Shown piece by piece: positions 55,675 to 64,000 of a stretch of DNA of 64,000 nt. Each line of letters opens with the position of its first letter. Positions within the stretch are counted from its first letter, which is position 1. Under the pieces are notes generated by a model. It was not told where the DNA came from, searched no databases, and was given only the letters and a program-made list of their open reading frames with translations. This DNA is from Helicobacter sp. 'house sparrow 1' (GTDB lineage: Bacteria > Campylobacterota > Campylobacteria > Campylobacterales > Helicobacteraceae). The translations under genes were made by a program, and so were the position numbers. The stretch lies in the NCBI RefSeq assembly GCF_900199585.1, contig NZ_FZQY01000001.1:1-64000 (forward strand). The letters run 5' to 3'.

Positions 55675-56596
55675 AGAATCCTACCGCACTCTTTTTCTTA
55701 GCACCCCTGCTAAGCTCTCTTGTAAGAATAATTCCTTGCAGATTCTACAAGAGGGTAAGGTTGTTGTAATTCCATTGAAAGATATTTCAGTAATTGTGAT
55801 AGATACTCCCCAAATTGCTTTAAGTTCTAGTTTGCTAAGTATTTTTGCAGATTATAAGATTTTAGTTTTTGTAAGCGATGCTTCACATATTCCAAATGGG
55901 ATTTTTATGCCATTTCTTCCGCATTATAGAGGTGCAAAAGTATTGCAAGATCAAATTAAAATAAAACAGCAATTAAAATCAATCTTGTGGCAAAAAATTA
56001 TTCAACAAAAAATCTATAATCAAGCACAGCTTCTTATTTTAGAGAATAAAATTGCAGTGGCACAAAAGATTTTGTTGTTACAAAAAGGAGTAAAGCTAAA
56101 TGATAGCACAAACAACGAATCTAAAGCTTCTATGATCTACTTTCCTGCATTATTTGGTAGGGGTTTTAGTAGAGGGGATTTTTGTGCTATTAATTCTGCG
56201 TTAAATTATGGTTATGCAATTATTAGAGGAATCCTTGCTAGAAATATTGTAGCATCAGGTTTGCTACCATCATTAGGGTTAAATCATCATAATCAATTTA
56301 ATCCCTATAATCTTGCAGATGATTTGATAGAGCCTTTTAGAGTCTTTGTGGATTCTAAAGTAGCAAGAATGAAATTTTCTAATATATTGAGTTTAGAAAA
56401 TAGGGTAGAGTTGGTAAATATCATTAATGCAAAAGTTTTACTAAATAAAAAATTTTATCCGATGTATAGAGTAATTACGCGTGTAGTATGGAGTTTGGCA
56501 AAGTCCATACAGGAAAAAGAAAATTATTTAGAATTGCCTATTTTTAGCAAGGATAGCAATGGAAGAGAAATTTATGAGAGTTTTGGTGATGTTTGA
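55667..56596 (+). CDS. cas1: CRISPR integrase Cas1
   Basis: This 309-residue Cas1 has the metal-binding set: glutamate in NNESKASMIYFPALFG, histidine in GLNHHNQFNPYNLADDLIEPFR and the following aspartate. With Cas2 it inserts new spacers. No cas4 or csn2 follows, which defines subtype II-C. The gene overlaps both cas9 and cas2. Confidence 0.95.
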   Translation: MFEESYRTLFLSTPAKLSCKNNSLQILQEGKVVVIPLKDISVIVIDTPQIALSSSLLSIFADYKILVFVSDASHIPNGIFMPFLPHYRGAKVLQDQIKIKQQLKSILWQKIIQQKIYNQAQLLILENKIAVAQKILLLQKGVKLNDSTNNESKASMIYFPALFGRGFSRGDFCAINSALNYGYAIIRGILARNIVASGLLPSLGLNHHNQFNPYNLADDLIEPFRVFVDSKVARMKFSNILSLENRVELVNIINAKVLLNKKFYPMYRVITRVVWSLAKSIQEKENYLELPIFSKDSNGREIYESFGDV

Positions 56597-56882
56597 TATA
56601 CCTACAAAAACAAAAGAAGAGAGAAAAGCAGGAACTAAATTTCGTCAAAGACTACTTAAGGAAGGCTTTTTTATGTTGCAATTTTCGGTATATCTGAGGA
56701 TTTGCAAAGGGATTAAAAGTGCAAATACCTATATGCAAAAACTAGAGAGCTTTGTACCAAAAAAAGGTCATATTAGAGCAATTATTATTACAGAAAAGCA
56801 ATTTGACAATATGAAGATACTTTTGGGAGAAAGAAGTCTCACAGAAAAGGCTCAAGAGCCAATCCAGCTAACACTTTTTTAG
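56574..56882 (+). CDS. cas2: CRISPR adaptation protein Cas2
   Basis: MRVLVMFDIPTKTKEERKAGTKFRQRLLKEGF is the Cas2 ferredoxin-like start with the conserved aspartate. The chain ends EPIQLTLF. ATG 56574 has GGAAGAG 7 bases upstream; an in-frame ATG at 56559 would add five residues. It overlaps the cas1 end by 23 bases. The tracrRNA lies just downstream on the other strand. Confidence 0.94.
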   Translation: MRVLVMFDIPTKTKEERKAGTKFRQRLLKEGFFMLQFSVYLRICKGIKSANTYMQKLESFVPKKGHIRAIIITEKQFDNMKILLGERSLTEKAQEPIQLTLF

Positions 56883-56884
56883 TC

Positions 56885-56975
56885 TCTAGTTTTTTGGGAT
56901 GCTAAGCAGTTACCCTGCGGAGAACTAGAAAACTCCTTATTTTAGCCACTTCATAAATCCTATTTTGGTAAATCT
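56885..56975 (-). ncRNA. tracrRNA
   Basis: The plus-strand segment 56939-56973 matches the reverse of the CRISPR repeat with one bulged region; the 22 bases at the repeat's GCTAAAAT end match exactly. Read on the minus strand, the anti-repeat ending GAAGTGGCTAAAATAAGGAG is followed by a GGAG/CTCC stem and GCAGGGTAACTGC, the same layout as Campylobacter tracrRNA. The 3' end is not marked by a U-run, so its boundary is approximate. The 5' end could start within the first CRISPR repeat's promoter. Confidence 0.8.
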
Positions 56976-57018
56976 CATAGTCCCTAAGAACCTTTACATC
57001 TTTGTTTTAGCCAAGGGT

Positions 57019-58373
57019 ATTTTACCATAGAAAGATTTATGAAGTGGCTAAAATTGTCTATTTAAATATTTAATCTTCCCTGCTATTTTACCATAGAAAG
57101 ATTTATGAAGTGGCTAAAATATACTATCATTTAAAAATATAGAATACCCAATTTTACCATAGAAAGATTTATGAAGTGGCTAAAATTCTTCTGCATCTAC
57201 GGATAAATCATTTGAATTTTACCATAGAAAGATTTATGAAGTGGCTAAAATGTTCTAGGTCTTAGCAAACTTTGTATGCAAATTTTACCATAGAAAGATT
57301 TATGAAGTGGCTAAAATATAAATAGTAGATTTGTCTTGTTGTTCATTATTTTACCATAGAAAGATTTATGAAGTGGCTAAAATCAAATTACTAAACAAGT
57401 ATTTTAAATCGCAATTTTACCATAGAAAGATTTATGAAGTGGCTAAAATCCCAGTTGTATTGCTTTTGCAAAACAACAAATTTTACCATAGAAAGATTTA
57501 TGAAGTGGCTAAAATCAAATATCCATCTACATCAAAATTTATATTATTTTACCATAGAAAGATTTATGAAGTGGCTAAAATCCCACTTAAAACTAAAGTC
57601 TTTAATCCATAATTTTACCATAGAAAGATTTATGAAGTGGCTAAAATCTACTTTTTCTAATCCCTCTTTAATCTCTTATTTTACCATAGAAAGATTTATG
57701 AAGTGGCTAAAATTAGGGCATTCTTTATTGTTTGAAGTTCTTTATTTTACCATAGAAAGATTTATGAAGTGGCTAAAATCTAATTCTTCAACATCAAATA
57801 AGTGCCAGTATTTTACCATAGAAAGATTTATGAAGTGGCTAAAATTCATTGTTCCTCCTTGTATTATAAGCCTAAATTTTACCATAGAAAGATTTATGAA
57901 GTGGCTAAAATAAAAAAGTGATGAACCGAAACCCATACGGGATTTTACCATAGAAAGATTTATGAAGTGGCTAAAATTTTTGGTGTAGTTGCTTCTATTA
58001 TGTATGAATTTTACCATAGAAAGATTTATGAAGTGGCTAAAATAAGTCTAGTAGATACACTCTTAAAGAATTAATTTTACCATAGAAAGATTTATGAAGT
58101 GGCTAAAATATTTCCTCTTGGCTTGGAGTATTAGATTTTATTTTACCATAGAAAGATTTATGAAGTGGCTAAAATTTGATGAAGTTAGATTTGTTAGAAG
58201 CCCTGATTTTACCATAGAAAGATTTATGAAGTGGCTAAAATTTGCAATGTTATTAAACACAGATTCTATTGATTTTACCATAGAAAGATTTATGAAGTGG
58301 CTAAAACATACTCTCCACAACCATAGTATCGTATAATATTTTACCATAGAAAGATTTATGAAGTGGCTAAAAC
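57019..58373 (-). CRISPR. Type II-C CRISPR array, 21 repeats and 20 spacers
   Basis: Twenty-one copies of a 36-base repeat occur with a period of 66 bases (spacers 30 bases; the third is 29). On the plus strand each repeat begins ATTTTACCATAGAAAG and ends GAAGTGGCTAAAAT. The last two (58272-58307, 58338-58373) end in AAAAC instead. crRNA is read from the minus strand, judged from the tracrRNA match and GTTTTAG at the 5' end. Each repeat carries TGGTAAAAT on that strand, an extended -10 promoter, as described for Neisseria and Campylobacter II-C arrays. Confidence 0.97.
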
Positions 58374-58395
58374 AAGCTGATGCTATCTGATGTCT

Positions 58396-59262
58396 TTATG
58401 TTCTATTATGAAAAGGCTTCTGAAGCCATCGTAAGTAATGGTATAAAAAGTTGGGTAATTTATCTTTAAAAGTAAAATTGAAATTTATTTGATGAGCTAA
58501 TTTTTTAATCTCGTGTTTTTCTAAAAGTTCTCCATAGATATTGTTTTTATAAAAATAGTTTCTATTCATCATATAGGTATTCCACATTTCAGAATAGAGA
58601 TGTAAAAAAGGTTGGGATCTATCAAACTTATGAGTTTTTATAAAATCTTTTGCCCTTCCCCAAGAGATTTGGCAAGTTTTTCTATAATCCCAATTGTATC
58701 TTTCTAAGTTTGATTGTTTGACTTGTTTGGCTAAAAAAGAAGGACCAATAATAGCCCAGGGAACCCGCTTTCTATGATTGATGATATTTTCAGCTTCTAA
58801 AATAAGCTGTTTTCCAAAGCTAGAATTTTTGGGAAATTTTACTAAAGAGTTTGTAACTCTTGGCATGGTCTGATCAAGATCTATTTCTTGAGAAAAAATA
58901 TATTCTTCTTGACTAAAATCATAAAAATTTAGACAAACCATATCAAGATCCACCCATACACTTTTTCCCAATTCAGAATCTAGCATCCTGTATCGGAAAT
59001 AATCACTAAAAGTGGCGATACCAGCTCCTCTGTCATCTAGAAAAAAGTTTTCAAAAGGAACTAGCTTATTTCCATCTTCTATGGAAAAATTATCAAATAA
59101 ATTACAAAGATCAATTAAAATTTTGTCTTTAAGATTGTATGTATAAAGAGTGAATTTATAGCCATGATCTAAAAAGGATTTAATAGATAAAAGCTCCATT
59201 AAACCAATACCACGATATCCTTCTCTTGTATGCCAAAAACTTCCGATTTCTTGTCTTTTCAT
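58396..59262 (-). CDS. DXD-motif glycosyltransferase (GT32-like)
   Basis: This 288-residue protein has the nucleotide-sugar metal motif WVDLDMVCL, preceded by FSDYFRYRMLDSELG, the pattern of capsule/LOS glycosyltransferases with a Gly_transf_sug domain. Also visible are GPSFLAKQVKQSN and a basic C-terminus (LRWLQKPFHNRT). It probably adds a hexose to a surface glycan. Acceptor and donor are unknown. The stop codon is only 22 bases from the last CRISPR repeat. It is followed upstream by a 287-base AT-rich gap. Confidence 0.78.
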   Translation of the reverse strand: MKRQEIGSFWHTREGYRGIGLMELLSIKSFLDHGYKFTLYTYNLKDKILIDLCNLFDNFSIEDGNKLVPFENFFLDDRGAGIATFSDYFRYRMLDSELGKSVWVDLDMVCLNFYDFSQEEYIFSQEIDLDQTMPRVTNSLVKFPKNSSFGKQLILEAENIINHRKRVPWAIIGPSFLAKQVKQSNLERYNWDYRKTCQISWGRAKDFIKTHKFDRSQPFLHLYSEMWNTYMMNRNYFYKNNIYGELLEKHEIKKLAHQINFNFTFKDKLPNFLYHYLRWLQKPFHNRT

Positions 59263-59549
59263 TCATTCTCTAAATTACAGAACAGCCAAATAAGCTTGTA
59301 ACAAATACTTGTAAAACTTAATAATGTATGTCCCTCTTTGGTTCTTATTATATTGAAAAAGATTTGAAATAGCAAGAATAAAAAGAATTAGTAAGACTTA
59401 CTTAAAGCAATGGAAATAGTGTTAATTATTTAAGTAAATCCCACCCTTAGTTTTATATATTATATTTTGATAATATACGGCAAAATAAAGGGAGTTTGCT
59501 ATATTTGATTTTTTAATATAGTTTAGATTCTTGAGAGAAGAGGTAAAAA
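59263..59549. other. Intergenic region with likely divergent promoters
   Basis: This 287-base AT-rich gap has no coding frame that I can support. TGATAATAT near 59469 is -10-like for the plus-strand gene. A short TATATT/AATATA inverted repeat lies near 59500-59520. Confidence 0.4.
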
Positions 59550-60038
59550 TTGAGAGTATTTATTATTGTTTTTGTATTTGCATTGCATAGTTTATTGGGT
59601 GATATTGCGGGCTATTATTTGCTACCAAAAAATGAAGATGGTGTTGAAAGTGTTGTAAGAATCTTTAAGGAGAAGAATAAATATTATGCCTATGGTTTTG
59701 CTTCTAAAAATAATGTTGATTTGGGACTTGATACAAAAAATCCAAATGAAGAAAAAAGAAAACAGGAAATTAGAGGCAGTATATTTTTATGGGATCTGAT
59801 AGAAAAATCAGATGAAAAGTATGGAGATGGCAGAATTTACAACTATGTTAATGGTAAAACTTATTATGTAAAAGCCGAAGTTAAGGGCGAAATGTTGATT
59901 GTTAAAGCTTCTGTAGATAAAAAGGGATTGTTTGGAAAGACATTTAATTGGAAGAAACTAACTCCACAAGAAATAGAGCCATTTTTACAAAAAGATATAG
60001 ATTTAGAAATTGTTAAGCAGAAATTGCCTCAAGAATAA
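59550..60038 (+). CDS. DUF2147-family exported protein
   Basis: A TTG start has GAAGAGG upstream. The signal peptide is MRVFIIVFVFALHSLLG, and the mature chain (about 145 residues) begins DIAGYYLLPKNEDGVESVVRIFKEKNKYYAYGF. A GDGRIYNYVNGKTYYVKAEVKGEMLIVKASVDKKG segment is typical of DUF2147 small periplasmic proteins. Their function is not known. The next gene starts 17 bases later, so they are probably co-transcribed. Confidence 0.8.
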   Translation: MRVFIIVFVFALHSLLGDIAGYYLLPKNEDGVESVVRIFKEKNKYYAYGFASKNNVDLGLDTKNPNEEKRKQEIRGSIFLWDLIEKSDEKYGDGRIYNYVNGKTYYVKAEVKGEMLIVKASVDKKGLFGKTFNWKKLTPQEIEPFLQKDIDLEIVKQKLPQE

Positions 60039-60055
60039 TAAGGAGTTATTGATAA

Positions 60056-61657
60056 ATGCAGAAGTTTGATGTTGTAGTTATAGGGTCGGGATTAGGAGGG
60101 TTGAGTTGTGGTGCAACCCTAAGCAAAAGTGGAAAAAAAATTTTAGTTTTAGAGCAACATAGTTTAATTGGTGGATGTGCTACTTGCTTTCCTAGAAAAG
60201 GTATGATGGTAGATGCCGGATTACATGAGCTTGATTTTGGCACAAGAGATAGGGATATGAAGCATCATATCTTTGATGTACTTGGACTTTGGGATAAAAT
60301 TAAGTTGGTGCCATTGCCAACAGCTTGGACAATACAATCACAGAGTGAAAAATTTATCATTCCTCATGGGAATACGCAAGAAGTTTTGAAGAAGATGTTT
60401 CCTTATGAAGCAGAGGGGATTGATAAGTATTTTAAAAAAATAGATTTCCAAGCCAAGATTGCCAAAAAATTCCCCTTTGATATGAAATTTTTAGAGTTTT
60501 TTATTGCTCCAATTACAACTGTAATATTCTTGACATACAATGTTATTAGGAATAAGACAGCTGGAGAGGTTTTAGATGAGTGTATCAGAGATTCAAAACT
60601 TAAAAGAATTTTAAATATTAATCTTGTTTATTATCACTATGATCCCTATAAGTTTATTTGGAGCTATCACGCAATTCCTCAAAAGGGTTATTATACACAA
60701 GGAATGTATGTAAAGGGTGGGTCACAAGCATTGTCTAATGGTTTTGCTAGTATCATCACTGAAAATGGTGGAGAAGTTAGAGCAAAGGCAGATGTAACTA
60801 AGATACTTTTAGATGGTAATAAGGCAGTTGGTGTAAGATACTTTGATAAGAACACTAAAGAAGAAGTAGAGGTTTATGCTGATAAGATTGTTGCAAATTG
60901 TGATCCTATGATTGTATATAGTGAGCTTTTGCCTCAAGATAGGAGTTATGAAAAAGATCTTAGACTTACTAGAGATTTTGAGACAGAAACTTCACTTTTA
61001 TCCATTTATATGATCTTTGAAAAAAATTTAAGTGAGATTTATCCTGATATGGATTACAGCACTTTTATTCTAGATGACAAGGAATTAAATAAAGATTTCA
61101 AAGATTCTAGTTATGCAAAATTAGATTACAAGGATATGGGTTTTGTTTTTGTAAATTATTCTAAAATCGATAGTGGTTTGAGTGATAGAGATGATAGATT
61201 TTTAGGTGTAATTACAACATTTGCAAGATATGATGATTGGAATCTAGAAAAAGAAGAATATAAGGCAAAAAAAGAGGAATTAAAGGCTTTTTTTGAAAAA
61301 AGATTAGAAGAGACTTTTCCTGGGATAATGCAATATTGCATTCATTCAGAGTTGGCTACACCAAAGACTATCCAAAGATATATTAGAACCAGAAAGGGAA
61401 CCCCTTATGGATATGATCAAAACAAAGAGGGCTTTATGGGTAGAGAAAGATATGATTCAAAAAGTGTAAAAAATCTCTATTTTGCCTCTGCATTTGGTTT
61501 TCCAGGTGGAGGTTTTACTGGGGCTATTTTATCTGGCTATCGCACGGCAAAGAAGATTTTAAATCCTTGGGGACTCACAAAGAAGATAGCTTTATGCGTA
61601 TTTTTTGGCTTTGCTGTAGTTGAGATTATTAAGTTTATTGCTGGGTTGTTTTTTTAA
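60056..61657 (+). CDS. FAD-dependent oxidoreductase, phytoene desaturase/retinol saturase-like
   Basis: The dinucleotide-binding start MQKFDVVVIGSGLGGLSCGATLSKSGKKILVLEQHSLIGGCAT is clear. The C-terminal FAD motif LYFASAFGFPGGGFTGAILSGYRTA also fits the CrtI/retinol-saturase group. A single membrane segment lies at the end (about 510-531, IALCVFFGFAVVEIIKFIAGLFF). There is no carotenoid cluster nearby, so the substrate is unknown; a lipid or quinone-like molecule is possible. Its 533 residues are full length. Confidence 0.85.
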   Translation: MQKFDVVVIGSGLGGLSCGATLSKSGKKILVLEQHSLIGGCATCFPRKGMMVDAGLHELDFGTRDRDMKHHIFDVLGLWDKIKLVPLPTAWTIQSQSEKFIIPHGNTQEVLKKMFPYEAEGIDKYFKKIDFQAKIAKKFPFDMKFLEFFIAPITTVIFLTYNVIRNKTAGEVLDECIRDSKLKRILNINLVYYHYDPYKFIWSYHAIPQKGYYTQGMYVKGGSQALSNGFASIITENGGEVRAKADVTKILLDGNKAVGVRYFDKNTKEEVEVYADKIVANCDPMIVYSELLPQDRSYEKDLRLTRDFETETSLLSIYMIFEKNLSEIYPDMDYSTFILDDKELNKDFKDSSYAKLDYKDMGFVFVNYSKIDSGLSDRDDRFLGVITTFARYDDWNLEKEEYKAKKEELKAFFEKRLEETFPGIMQYCIHSELATPKTIQRYIRTRKGTPYGYDQNKEGFMGRERYDSKSVKNLYFASAFGFPGGGFTGAILSGYRTAKKILNPWGLTKKIALCVFFGFAVVEIIKFIAGLFF

Positions 61658-61698
61658 TTTTTATAAGAGATTTATTTTTATTTGAAGGTTTGAGATAT

Positions 61699-62259
61699 AT
61701 GAAAATTACACGCTTGTTATGTATATTTTCTTTTTTTTGTTTCATTTGGGCAGAAACAGAAACAAAATCAGAAACAAAATCAGAAACAGAGGTAAAAACA
61801 AAGCATACCTTTTCTGATCTCTGGGGAAGAAAATACTATGCTGGGATTGGATATAAGTATTTGGCTTTTGGTGAGATGGGTGGCTTGCAGAATCTACAGG
61901 TTACTTATGGAGTTTGGGACAAGAATAAAATGGGTATTTATGCTGAGGTATTGTTTCCTTTTACACAGGTAGATTCTCCTGAAAAAGGCTCAAGAATTAC
62001 TGCAGTTAATTTATTCTGGCTCTATAATATTTCTGTTACCAACATCTTTTCTATTTCACCAAAAATTGGCTATGGATTATCTGTAGTTAATTATGGATCT
62101 AAAAATCATATTGCTTGGAAGCCGAGTTTTGGCGTAGATCTTTCAATTTTTGTCATTGATAACTTGGCACTTTATCTAGATTATGATTATAGTTTCTATC
62201 ATCTTAGTAACTTCTCACACTTACACTATTTTGGTGCAGGATTGCGTTATGTGTATTAG
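61699..62259 (+). CDS. Small outer-membrane beta-barrel protein
   Basis: ATG 61699 is chosen because GAAGG lies 10 bases upstream; a TTG 9 bases earlier is too close. A signal peptide (to WA) is followed by a low-complexity TETKSETKSETEVKTK stretch. Eight-strand-like alternating segments follow (YYAGIGYKYLAF, MGIYAEVLFPF, SISPKIGYGLSVV, LALYLDYDYSFY), and the chain ends GAGLRYVY. It looks like a small OmpW/OmpA-type barrel of unknown role. The C-terminal tyrosine fits barrel insertion. Confidence 0.72.
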   Translation: MKITRLLCIFSFFCFIWAETETKSETKSETEVKTKHTFSDLWGRKYYAGIGYKYLAFGEMGGLQNLQVTYGVWDKNKMGIYAEVLFPFTQVDSPEKGSRITAVNLFWLYNISVTNIFSISPKIGYGLSVVNYGSKNHIAWKPSFGVDLSIFVIDNLALYLDYDYSFYHLSNFSHLHYFGAGLRYVY

Positions 62260-63101
62260 CGTTTTGCAATAAATGCACCAAAAATTATTAATAATATACC
62301 AATCATTTCATAGACATTGATTGTTTCTTTTAAAAATAGATAGCCAAGGATTGTTGCAATAATAGGTGATAGGAGTAGCGTTAGTGAGGAGGTTTGTGTG
62401 TCAAGCTTCCCCATAATGTAGCCAAAAAAACCTTGTCCAAGAATTTGTCCAAACATTACCACCAATAGCACCAATAACCAATCTTTTAAATGCATAGGAG
62501 CTTGAAAACCTTCTAGAATAGTTCCTGTGCCTAGGAGTAAAATACTAGATCCAACACAGGAAAAAACCATCAGTAGCATCGCTCCATATGTTTTTCTCAT
62601 TTTATAGACAAGAGCTAAAAATATGCTATAGCAACACATACTAATAAATGCTAAAAAATCTCCAAATAGAGATGAAACACTATTAGAATCCTTTCCTCCA
62701 AGAAGCAAAAAAATACCAATAAGGGTGATTCCTGCACCTAAAACAAAGCTTATTTGTATTTCCTCTTTGAAAAATATAATTCCAATGGGTACAAGGATAA
62801 AACATACAAGAGAGCTAATAAGATTGACATGAGCTACGCTTGTGTGATGTAAAGCTGTATTGAAAAATACTAAATCTAAACCAAAAAATATTCCTGCTAA
62901 TATCATCAATAAACAATCTTTAAGAGATACTTTAAGCAAGCTTTTGCGTGCAAAGAAAAGGAAAACAGGGATGGCAAGTGCAACACGATAAAAACCAAGC
63001 ATAATAGGCTTGATGTCAATAATTTTTACTAATACACTTGCATAAATGATGAAACTTTCAGCAAGAATTGCAAAGAAGAAAAATTTTAGTTGATTTTGCA
63101 T
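62256..63101 (-). CDS. EamA/DMT-family transporter
   Basis: This 281-residue protein has ten membrane segments arranged as two EamA halves (FYRVALAIPVFLFFARKS, AHVNLISSLVCFILVPIGIIFFKEE; ILGQGFFGYIMGKL, SLTLLLSPIIATILGYLFLKETIN). The glutamates after the fourth and ninth segments are typical. DMT members export or import metabolites such as amino acids or nucleotides; no substrate is indicated. It converges on the outer-membrane gene with a 4-base overlap. Confidence 0.88.
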   Translation of the reverse strand: MQNQLKFFFFAILAESFIIYASVLVKIIDIKPIMLGFYRVALAIPVFLFFARKSLLKVSLKDCLLMILAGIFFGLDLVFFNTALHHTSVAHVNLISSLVCFILVPIGIIFFKEEIQISFVLGAGITLIGIFLLLGGKDSNSVSSLFGDFLAFISMCCYSIFLALVYKMRKTYGAMLLMVFSCVGSSILLLGTGTILEGFQAPMHLKDWLLVLLVVMFGQILGQGFFGYIMGKLDTQTSSLTLLLSPIIATILGYLFLKETINVYEMIGILLIIFGAFIAKR

Positions 63102-63182
63102 TAAAATCCTAACACCAGAAATAAGTTGCTAATTATAGAACATTTAATTTATTTTTTAATAAAATTACTTTTCAGATTTTTT

Positions 63183-63232
63183 TGAGAATCATTTTTTGAT
63201 TTAAGTTATATAATCCCAATAGTCTTAAGACT
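63183..63232 (+). promoter_or_regulatory. dba-dsbI promoter with Fur-like box and palindrome
   Basis: TATAAT at 63209-63214 is preceded by TGAGAATCATTTTT (63183-63196), which matches 11 of 14 positions of the TGATAATCATTATC part of the Fur box and covers the -35 region. A perfect palindrome AGTCTTAAGACT (63221-63232) lies at the expected start of transcription. In C. jejuni the dba-dsbI operon is Fur-controlled. Confidence 0.45.
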
Positions 63233-63253
63233 AAATCAAAAAAAGGATGTTGT

Positions 63254-63421
63254 ATGGAATTTCTGGAAATGCTATTGATTTTGATAGCTATGATTTTGAT
63301 GATTAGGAAGCCCCAAAAAGAAAATTTAGCCTTTGGTATTTTGATGTTTTCTTGGGCATTGATGATTTTTATGTATGTGGGACACAAGTCCTTGGGTATT
63401 CTTACCACAATGAATCTTTAG
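63254..63421 (+). CDS. dba: Dba-like small membrane protein
   Basis: This 55-residue frame begins MEFLEMLLILIAMILMIRKPQ and ends HKSLGILTTMNL. Two hydrophobic segments flank a short KPQKENLA loop. AAAAGGATG lies upstream. It sits 9 bases before a dsbI gene. In Campylobacter the small protein Dba is encoded just before DsbI and its translation couples to it. Assignment rests on size, membrane character and this position. Confidence 0.6.
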   Translation: MEFLEMLLILIAMILMIRKPQKENLAFGILMFSWALMIFMYVGHKSLGILTTMNL

Positions 63422-63430
63422 GGGGTTAAA

Positions 63431-64000
63431 ATGCAAGAACAAAAACAAGAACAAAAACAAGAACAAAAACAAGAACAAAAACAAGAACAAAAAGCTGTAG
63501 ACTTGTTTTATAACCTAATGTGCTTGGCTGGTTTTCTGATTATCCTTTTTCCTGTAGGAATTGCAAATTTTATTCTTGGGTATGTGATGGGAGATAGTCC
63601 TTGTGCATTATGCTGGGGTCAGAGAGAGGCAATGATTTTTATTGGAGTGATTGCACTTTTTATTGTTAGGTTTGGAATCAAGCCAAAGTATATTGCAGCT
63701 TTATTAATTGTAACTGCCTTTGGTCTTTATCAATCATTTGCACATTTTGGGAATCACGCAGGTAGGGATTTAGATCAAGGTTTTAGTATTATGATATTTG
63801 GGTTGCATACTTATTTTTGGGCAGAGGTTGTGTTTTGGGCAGTTATCTTGCTTTTAGGCGTGATGCTTATTTTTGCTCCAAGCTTTAAGGCCTTAGAAAC
63901 TGCAAAACTAACATTTGGAAAATATAAACAAACTGCTTTTATTGTTTGTGCTTTTGTGGTTGCTTCTAATATTCTCCAAGCTTTTGTTAGCACAGGTATT
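63431..64000 (+). CDS. dsbI: DsbI-type disulfide oxidoreductase (partial, runs off window)
   Basis: ATG 63431 follows AGGGGG and the dba stop. The frame stays open to the window edge (190 codons). The first 21 residues are Met plus five QEQK repeats. Then come DsbB-type membrane segments with the periplasmic pair C-A-L-C in GDSPCALCWGQREA, GLYQSFAHFGNHAG and further membrane helices. DsbI of Campylobacterota is a DsbB relative with a large C-terminal beta-propeller; that part lies beyond the window. It would reoxidise a periplasmic thiol oxidase. Confidence 0.82.
   Translation, partial: MQEQKQEQKQEQKQEQKQEQKAVDLFYNLMCLAGFLIILFPVGIANFILGYVMGDSPCALCWGQREAMIFIGVIALFIVRFGIKPKYIAALLIVTAFGLYQSFAHFGNHAGRDLDQGFSIMIFGLHTYFWAEVVFWAVILLLGVMLIFAPSFKALETAKLTFGKYKQTAFIVCAFVVASNILQAFVSTGI
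63434..63493 (+). repeat. Five tandem 12-base repeats in dsbI
   Basis: CAAGAACAAAAA is repeated five times exactly and encodes QEQK each time. Because the unit is a multiple of three, copy-number change alters length but keeps the frame. Confidence 0.9.

Noticed and set aside
57331..58347. Several open frames of 69-159 residues on both strands inside the CRISPR array
   Set aside because: They are the repeat translated again and again (FYHRKIYEVAK, FTIERFMKWLK). They are by-products of the array.
1..64000. tRNA, rRNA, tmRNA or transposase genes
   Set aside because: I scanned the intergenic gaps for tRNA T-loop motifs and for long conserved RNA and saw none. No frame looks like a transposase.

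Overview
The window comes from a low-GC Campylobacterota genome, most likely an enterohepatic-type Helicobacter. The evidence is gene order I recall from H. pylori: flgL-rplU-rpmA, rpmE-rsmI-rlmB, hofB-pyrB-(lipoprotein)-tlyA-ribF-tkt-addB-ftsK and algC-pflA. Accessory genes found in other Helicobacter and Campylobacter species are also present: cytolethal distending toxin, GT42 sialyltransferases with neuABC, a group III truncated hemoglobin, bioC-bioG and a type II-C CRISPR system. I saw no rRNA or tRNA gene, IS transposase, prophage or replication origin.

Layout. 1-3603: a structured repeat element, a DciA-like gene, a very small lipoprotein, a FUSC membrane protein and a NYN/OST-HTH nuclease-like protein. 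3605-14860: flgL, ridA, ribosomal L21/L27/L31, a YejE/YejF-type ABC pair, a transglutaminase-like protein, rsmI, rlmB and two envelope proteins. 15114-31508: HofB-type porin, pyrB and the tlyA-ribF-tkt-addB-ftsK block, then algC and a frameshifted pflA. 31823-38565: cdtABC and a large autotransporter, divergently oriented. 38661-41214: a second copy of the repeat element, a truncated hemoglobin behind an FNR-like palindrome, and hydE. 41215-45912: two tandem GT42 sialyltransferase genes (the second frameshifted) converging on neuBCA. 45955-52454: bioC-bioG-bioF, bioA, a chemoreceptor and bioD. 52603-58373: cas9-cas1-cas2, tracrRNA on the minus strand and a 21-repeat array. 58396-64000: a DXD glycosyltransferase, a DUF2147 protein, a FAD oxidoreductase, a small outer-membrane protein, an EamA transporter and dba-dsbI, which runs off the right edge.

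How the genes work together. The sialic-acid genes and GT42 enzymes would make and attach Neu5Ac to surface glycans. The bio genes give a BioC/BioG route to the pimeloyl chain. CDT and the autotransporter form a host-interaction block between core genes. The CRISPR locus is complete, with crRNA and tracrRNA both read from the minus strand.

Most notable: (i) an autotransporter whose beta-barrel is followed by a SPOR-like periplasmic tail; (ii) a roughly 175-bp element present twice, whose long stem is fully paired only in plus-strand RNA because of conserved G-U pairs; (iii) an A8 tract that puts the motility gene pflA out of frame; (iv) a nearly identical 147-bp block shared by the two sialyltransferase genes.
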